Below are positions 14,993 through 19,147 of a DNA stretch of 19,147 nucleotides, in pieces. This DNA comes from JAWXBK01 sp040878185 (GTDB taxonomy: Bacteria > Pseudomonadota > Alphaproteobacteria > Dongiales > Dongiaceae), in the NCBI GenBank assembly GCA_040878185.1, contig JBBDMS010000042.1, forward strand, positions 1 through 19,147, given 5' to 3'. The notes beneath the pieces are model-generated. The model saw only the letters and a list, made by a program, of their open reading frames with translations, did no database searches and was not told the origin of the DNA. The position numbers and the translations under genes are program-made. Position 1 is the stretch's first letter; each line of letters begins with the position of its first letter.

Positions 14993-15658
14993 TCAGAATC
15001 GCGCCAGAATTTGGGCCGCGGATTGTGTATCCGGCGTTGCCGACCAGATCGTCCAGGGGCCCGGCGCCGGGTCGCGCTCGACATTGCCGGCGCGTCGTTC
15101 CGGCGACCAAAGTCCATCCGGCGCCGACCGGCCATAGGCGACGCCGACACCCTTGTCGGAACGCCACGCATGGATCAGATGCGGCCCCATTCCGACAACG
15201 ATCTCGAGCGGTCCCGAACTCGGCCAGCGCACGCCATCGTTTCCGGTTTGCACCGACCCGCGGCTGGCGGCGAAATGAGTCTTTCCCTCGTCGATGCGTC
15301 GCCATTCTTCGAGATAGTTGCGATGCACGCCGAGTTCGATCATGCGCGTACCGCGGGTCGACACGACGCCGATATCGCCATCGCCACCTTTCGGCTTGAC
15401 GTCGATCGGCCGGTTCCAGCGACAGGTCTGTCCGGTCACCGAAAGATGGCCGGCGAACCCTTCGGGCATCTTCGAATCATCGACCGGGTTCCGGATATCG
15501 GCAAACAGGATCGGTGTCTGAAGCCAGAGCACTTCCGTTCGGCGATCCTCGCCATCGTCCCATTCCAGCAATTCGCGCCGCCAGGCCCCCACCGCCCAGG
15601 CGGGGATCGAAAGCGCCGTCCGATGCTGCGGGTCGAGCGAAACAAAGTCGGTTGTCAT
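14993..15658 (-). CDS. Unknown-function protein, possibly HRI1/calycin-like
   Basis: A 221-residue protein I cannot name with confidence. The segment RRELLEWDDGEDRR then TEVLWLQTPILFADIRNP (residues 28-58), followed by FAGHLSVTGQTCRWNRPID and a strand-rich middle, recalls HRI1-like/lipocalin-like small beta-barrel proteins found in fungi and scattered bacteria. This is from memory of the motif and is not verified. There is no signal peptide or membrane segment, so likely cytoplasmic. Many Trp and charged residues lie in predicted beta strands. The ATG has TGGAG upstream (spacer 6). It starts 18 bases after the 3' end of tRNA-Ser on the same strand, so it may be carried on the tRNA primary transcript. 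The coding frame is supported by composition and a clean start. Confidence 0.7.
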   Translation of the reverse strand: MTTDFVSLDPQHRTALSIPAWAVGAWRRELLEWDDGEDRRTEVLWLQTPILFADIRNPVDDSKMPEGFAGHLSVTGQTCRWNRPIDVKPKGGDGDIGVVSTRGTRMIELGVHRNYLEEWRRIDEGKTHFAASRGSVQTGNDGVRWPSSGPLEIVVGMGPHLIHAWRSDKGVGVAYGRSAPDGLWSPERRAGNVERDPAPGPWTIWSATPDTQSAAQILARF

Positions 15659-15676
15659 GGATGGCTCCAGTTGGTC

Positions 15677-15766
15677 TGGCGGAGGGGGTGGGATTCGAAC
15701 CCACGAGGGGCGTTAACCCCTGCCGGTTTTCAAGACCGGTGCCTTCAACCGCTCGGCCACCCCTCC
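15677..15766 (-). tRNA. tRNA-Ser (anticodon UGA)
   Basis: The minus strand folds as a 90-base class II tRNA. The acceptor begins GGAGGGG and pairs with CCCCTCC, followed by discriminator G and an encoded CCA (15677-15679). The D-arm region GCCGAGCGGTTGAAGGC is typical of serine tRNAs. The anticodon stem CCGGT/ACCGG encloses the loop CTTGAAA, with anticodon TGA at 15730-15732. A long variable arm (CAGGGGTTAACGCCCCT) and a T-loop GTTCGAATC follow. It reads UCA and, by wobble, other UCN codons. No insertion or duplicated 3' end (att-like) is seen next to it. Confidence 0.97.
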
Positions 15767-15791
15767 ACGGGCGCGGGACGATAGGGAAAAA

Positions 15792-15820
15792 CCTATATCA
15801 CCCGCTTGGTTACCCAACAA
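15792..15820 (-). promoter_or_regulatory. Sigma70-like promoter of tRNA-Ser
   Basis: On the minus strand TTGTTG (15815-15820) is followed, after exactly 17 bases, by TATAGG (15792-15797). This spacing is ideal for a housekeeping promoter. Transcription would start near 15785, giving a tRNA leader of about 19 bases. The placement makes it the likely promoter of the tRNA and perhaps of the protein gene behind it. Confidence 0.6.
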
Positions 15821-15910
15821 TCGAGGTGAAACAGGGCGAAGCGCCCTCGTCTATGATGATGACCGCCATCGACTGCCATTCCATCGCGCCGCCAGCCTGC
15901 AAGGCCGCCC

Positions 15911-16612
15911 GTGATCGCTGCCGTCCTGTTCGATCTCGACGAGACGCTCCTCAACCGGACGGATTCGCTTCGTGCGTTTCTGGAGGATCAGTATGACCGG
16001 TTTGCGACTTCCCTCGGCGACGTTCGCTTTGAAACCTGGCGCGACCTTTTTCTGGCGCTCGACGCGCGCGGTTCAGTCAGCAAGGCCGTCGTCTATCCGG
16101 CGATCCTTTCCGGGTTTGGCGGCGAGGACGATGCCGCCGACATGCTGCTGTCCGACTATCGGGAGGGGTTCTGCCGACACGCACGGGCGTTTCCCGGCAT
16201 GAACGAAACGCTGACGAGCCTGCGCGCCCGCGGTTTCAAAATCGGTTTGGTGACCAACGGCGAAACGGCCTTCCAGACCCGCAGCATCGAAGCGCTCGGC
16301 CTGCATCGCATGGCGGATGCGATCCTCATCTCGGAGCGGGAAGGGTTGCGCAAGCCCGAGCGCGCCTTGTTCATCCGGGCCGCCGACAGGCTCGGGGTAT
16401 CGCCGGCGGCCTGTCTTTTCGTCGGCGACAATCCGGTCGCGGACATTCTCGGCGCCCACGCCGCCGGAATGAGAACCGCCTGGTTCGGTCGGGACGCGGC
16501 GTGGCCCACGCATCTGGAACCATGCGGTGCGACGATCGGAGACCTTCGGGACGTTCTCGGTCTTCTTGCGTCGCCCGCGTCCGCGGTTCCTCATGCAAGC
16601 CGAATCGAATAG
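15911..16612 (+). CDS. HAD-family hydrolase (phosphatase-like)
   Basis: A 233-residue haloacid dehalogenase superfamily protein of the small phosphatase branch with an alpha-helical cap. Motif I is FDLDETL with nucleophile D8 and general acid D10. The cap spans about residues 16-85. Motif II is the threonine of LVTNGE, motif III is the lysine of LRKPERALF, and motif IV is GDNPVADILGAHAAGM. All catalytic residues are present. YjjG-type nucleotidases and generic phosphoglycolate-phosphatase-like enzymes share this layout; the substrate is not readable. The start is GTG at 15911, with AAGG about 7 bases upstream, and begins directly with the first strand. It is divergent from the tRNA-Ser promoter. 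A hairpin follows 11 bases after the stop. Confidence 0.9.
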   Translation: MIAAVLFDLDETLLNRTDSLRAFLEDQYDRFATSLGDVRFETWRDLFLALDARGSVSKAVVYPAILSGFGGEDDAADMLLSDYREGFCRHARAFPGMNETLTSLRARGFKIGLVTNGETAFQTRSIEALGLHRMADAILISEREGLRKPERALFIRAADRLGVSPAACLFVGDNPVADILGAHAAGMRTAWFGRDAAWPTHLEPCGATIGDLRDVLGLLASPASAVPHASRIE

Positions 16613-16623
16613 CCCATTATTTC

Positions 16624-16644
16624 AACCCCTTAGGGCAAGGGGTT
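16624..16644 (+). terminator. Perfect 8-bp hairpin after the HAD gene
   Basis: AACCCCTT (16624-16631) and AAGGGGTT (16637-16644) form a perfect 8-base stem with a 5-base loop, 11 bases after the HAD stop codon. On the plus strand it is followed by AAAA rather than a run of T, so it is not a textbook intrinsic terminator. It may still end transcription or stabilise the 3' end, or act as an operator for the PAS gene beginning 120 bases further on. Confidence 0.4.
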
Positions 16645-16763
16645 AAAACGGCGATTTGATGTAAGCGGTTATGATATACACTGGAAGTGGTTGCCTTGGC
16701 GTGCTTCCGGTTTCGGGTAAGGCTCGACCGGAACGAGCGCGGCGGCCGGGGGACTGACCATCG

Positions 16764-19147
16764 ATGTTGTTACGGCGAAAACGGCAGCAACCGCCGATTC
16801 CGGCGCCCGGCGATCCCTCGCTGGTGCTCGAGCACCTGGAAGCCGGGGTCTGGGACTGGGACATCGTATCCGGCGCGGTCTTCCTGTCGCCCGGATGGAA
16901 GCGCCAGATCGGCTTCCAGGACGAAGAACTGCCGGCCAGTTTTGCGGCCTTCGAAAAGCAGATTCATCCCGACGATCGCGATCGCGTCCGCAAACAGCGC
17001 GAAGCGGCGCGCGAAAGCGGGGACGATTTCTATCTCACCGAGTTTCGTCTGCGCCACCGCGATGGCAGTTATCGCTGGATCTTCTGCCGCGCCCGCATCG
17101 TGCGCGACGAAGAGGGCCGGGCGCTGCGCATGGTCGGTGTCGATGCCGACATCACCGAGCGTAAGCGGATCGAGGAGGCGCTCGCCGGCAGCGAAGACCG
17201 GATGCGACGCACGCAGCAGATCACCAAGACGGCACACTGGTCCTGGTTTCCCGATCGCCCGGGTGGCGACTGGCGTAGCGGCCGGATCCTGTTCGAGACT
17301 GCGGCGGACTTGTTCGGTGTCGATGCGATAACCGTCCATCTGACCAATGCCCGATACATTGAAGAATTCGTCCATCCGGACGATCGGGCGATGGTGGCCA
17401 GGATTTTCGCGTCGTCCATGGGCGCGCGCGACCGGCGTTACGAGATCGAGTATCGCGTCATCGTCGGTGAGCGCGAGATCAAAACCATTCACGAGGTCGC
17501 GGAAGTGTTCCGAGACAAGGCCGGGCGGGTCATCAACGCCCAGGGCACCATTCAGGACATCACCGACCGCAAAAGGATGGAAGAGGCGCTCTCCACCAGC
17601 GAGCGGCGTATGCGACGCGCCCAGCACATGGCGAAGATTGCGCACTGGGTGCAGCGGATCGAGAATCCCGACACGCCGGATCGCGACGTTTACGAGTACT
17701 CCGAAACAGCCGCGTCGATCTTCGGCGTCGAGCTCGCGGCGCTGAATTCATGCAGCAAGGGATATGTCGAGACCTTCGTTCACCCCGCCGACCGTGAGAA
17801 GGCGAGGCGCGTCTTCGAGAATGTCGGCACCAAGGAGGGACCGGCCTACGCGCTGGAATACCGGATCATCTGCCCCGATGGCCAGGTCAAGACGGTTTAC
17901 GAGGTGGCCGAGAACGCCTTCGATCCGACCGACGGCGTCCTGACTATGTCGGGCATTGTTCAGGACGTTACCGAACGGAAGGAGATGGAAGAGGCACTCA
18001 CGCTGAGCGAAGGGCGGATGCGCCGGGCCCAGCAGATCGCCCGGCTCGGCCACTGGATCCTCGATGCGGCAGCCGATGTCGACTGGGGCTCAACGATCGC
18101 CAAATGGTCGGAAAATGCCGCGGCGATCTACGGAGCGACTCCCGACGAGCTTGCGATCACCAACAACGAATATGTGCAGCGGTTCGTTCATCCGGCCGAC
18201 CGTAAGCGGCTTCAGGGGGCCTATCTCGCCGCGGAAATGGCGGAATCCGGGGCGGGTCGCCCTTACAGACTCGAATACCGCATCATCCGGTCCGATGGCG
18301 ACGTTCGCACGATTTACGAAACGGCCGAGCCCTCGCATGATGCTCGTCCGGGGCGAATCATCTGGAACGGCGTCATTCAGGACATCACCGAGCGTAAGCG
18401 GATGGAAGAAGCGCTTTCGATCAGCGAAGGCCGTATGCGGCGGGCCCAACATATGGCACGGATGTGCCACTGGGTCTGCGAGACCAGGCTGGGCGCATCG
18501 AAAGGCAGTGCCGAGGTTGCGCATTATTCCGCCAGCGCGACCGAATTGTTCGGCTTCGAACCCGAGCGCCTGACGCTGCCCGACTTTGAATTCATACGGC
18601 GCTATGTGCATCCGGCCGACCAGGAGCGGGTTGCGGGGCAGTATCTCGAAATGCACGACCAGGGCAGCAATGAGCTGACCGATTTCCAGATCGAGTTCCG
18701 AATGGTGATGCGGGACGGCAGCATAAAATTCGTCAACGAGATCGCGGAGCCGTCGCTGGAGGCGAAGCCCGGCTGGATCGTCTGGCAGGGCGTCATCCAG
18801 GACATCACCGAACGCAAGCAGATGGAGCAGGCGCTTTATCTCAGCGAATCCCGGATGCGTCGCGCGCAACATATCGCGCGGCTTGGGCACTGGGTTACCT
18901 TAAGGTCCAACACCGAACCCGCCTGGCGCCAGGCCATCAGCGAGTATTCGGACAGTGCCGCCGAGATCTTCGGTGTCGCGCCCGAAGATCTCTCGATCAC
19001 GAACGAACAGTATATTCAGCGTTTCGTCCATCCGGCCGATCGCGAAATGGTAGCGGCGACATTCGAAGCGTCGTCGGAAAATGATGGCGGCTTCCGGCTC
19101 GAATATCGGGTCGTCACGCCGTCGGGCGAGGTGCGCACCGTCTACGA
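16764..19147 (+). CDS. Multi-PAS sensor protein, 3' end beyond window
   Basis: An open frame of 794 complete codons that runs off the window. It starts at ATG 16764, just after an in-frame TGA at 16755, with GGGGGA upstream. The visible protein is a string of PAS_3/PAC-type domains, cytoplasmic, with no membrane helix or signal. The first (about residues 20-140) has VWDWD, HPDDRDRV at 68-75 and DITERKRIEEAL. Five more follow, each opening with an RMRRxQ linker at residues 146, 282, 418, 557 and 697. These give unit lengths of 136, 136, 139 and 140 before the incomplete last one. Each carries HW, an FG or YG motif, F/Y-V-HP-A/D-D, a Y/FR strand, and an ending close to GxIQDITERKxMEEAL. A histidine kinase, GGDEF/EAL or other output domain is expected downstream but not seen. 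Confidence 0.9.
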   Translation, partial: MLLRRKRQQPPIPAPGDPSLVLEHLEAGVWDWDIVSGAVFLSPGWKRQIGFQDEELPASFAAFEKQIHPDDRDRVRKQREAARESGDDFYLTEFRLRHRDGSYRWIFCRARIVRDEEGRALRMVGVDADITERKRIEEALAGSEDRMRRTQQITKTAHWSWFPDRPGGDWRSGRILFETAADLFGVDAITVHLTNARYIEEFVHPDDRAMVARIFASSMGARDRRYEIEYRVIVGEREIKTIHEVAEVFRDKAGRVINAQGTIQDITDRKRMEEALSTSERRMRRAQHMAKIAHWVQRIENPDTPDRDVYEYSETAASIFGVELAALNSCSKGYVETFVHPADREKARRVFENVGTKEGPAYALEYRIICPDGQVKTVYEVAENAFDPTDGVLTMSGIVQDVTERKEMEEALTLSEGRMRRAQQIARLGHWILDAAADVDWGSTIAKWSENAAAIYGATPDELAITNNEYVQRFVHPADRKRLQGAYLAAEMAESGAGRPYRLEYRIIRSDGDVRTIYETAEPSHDARPGRIIWNGVIQDITERKRMEEALSISEGRMRRAQHMARMCHWVCETRLGASKGSAEVAHYSASATELFGFEPERLTLPDFEFIRRYVHPADQERVAGQYLEMHDQGSNELTDFQIEFRMVMRDGSIKFVNEIAEPSLEAKPGWIVWQGVIQDITERKQMEQALYLSESRMRRAQHIARLGHWVTLRSNTEPAWRQAISEYSDSAAEIFGVAPEDLSITNEQYIQRFVHPADREMVAATFEASSENDGGFRLEYRVVTPSGEVRTVY

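Noticed and set aside
15677..15766. tRNA-Ser as an integration site of a genomic island
   Set aside because: No integrase lies nearby and no repeated tRNA 3' end was noticed in the window; the flanking genes do not look foreign.
16643..16719. Promoter for the PAS gene
   Set aside because: TTGATG, TATGAT and TATACA boxes occur but none pair at 16-18 base spacing, so no promoter is called.
16687..17331. 214-codon plus-strand frame over the start of the PAS gene
   Set aside because: It is out of frame with the PAS domains, and its product is Arg/Ser-rich without motifs.
16770..17645. 291-codon minus-strand open frame, and similar minus-strand frames to 18890
   Set aside because: They are antisense to the PAS array and repeat because the array repeats; no independent start or domain evidence.

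Overview
This GC-rich window looks like a chromosomal segment of an alphaproteobacterium. The clues are the character of Mfd, the acyl-CoA synthetase and the DsbA/FrnE-type protein, together with dense GC-rich coding and the frequent GTG/TTG starts. The order cannot be fixed from sequence alone. No transposase, integrase, plasmid gene or CRISPR array is visible. There is no gene-free stretch longer than 300 bases; the longest gap (about 280 bases, 9143-9421) separates two divergent genes.

Region 1 (1-4542) holds the 3' part of the transcription-repair coupling factor mfd, then a flavin reductase-like FMN protein. Convergent to these is a FrnE-type DsbA-family protein whose start appears non-canonical. 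Region 2 (4644-7393) is a tight three-gene plus-strand unit: a fatty acyl-CoA synthetase, a small three-helix membrane protein, and a short-chain dehydrogenase that overlaps the membrane protein by four bases. The set suggests acyl-CoA or lipid metabolism. Region 3 (7424-9142, minus strand) is a family-4-like glycosyltransferase with an unusual C-terminal extension.

Region 4 (9422-13595, plus strand) contains an EamA-type exporter, then a phage or contractile-injection type baseplate spike protein (gpV-like), its PAAR-like tip protein, and a large multi-helix MscS-family channel. The spike and PAAR pair stands alone, with no tube, sheath or baseplate genes, and is the most unusual item here. 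Region 5 (13629-15766, minus strand) holds a LicD-family transferase and a small cytidylyltransferase, which together suggest activation and transfer of a phospho- or phosphono-alcohol onto a glycan. Upstream of them are a protein of unknown function and tRNA-Ser(UGA), which has a good sigma70-like promoter. The unknown gene starts only 18 bases after the tRNA and may share its transcript.

Region 6 (15911-19147, plus strand) holds a HAD hydrolase, a perfect 8-bp hairpin, and the 5' part of a very long protein made of at least six consecutive PAS domains. Five of these are near-paralogous tandem copies, and the gene runs off the window before any output domain. Because it has no stop codon inside the window it is easy to miss, but it is the main gene of the last 2.4 kb.
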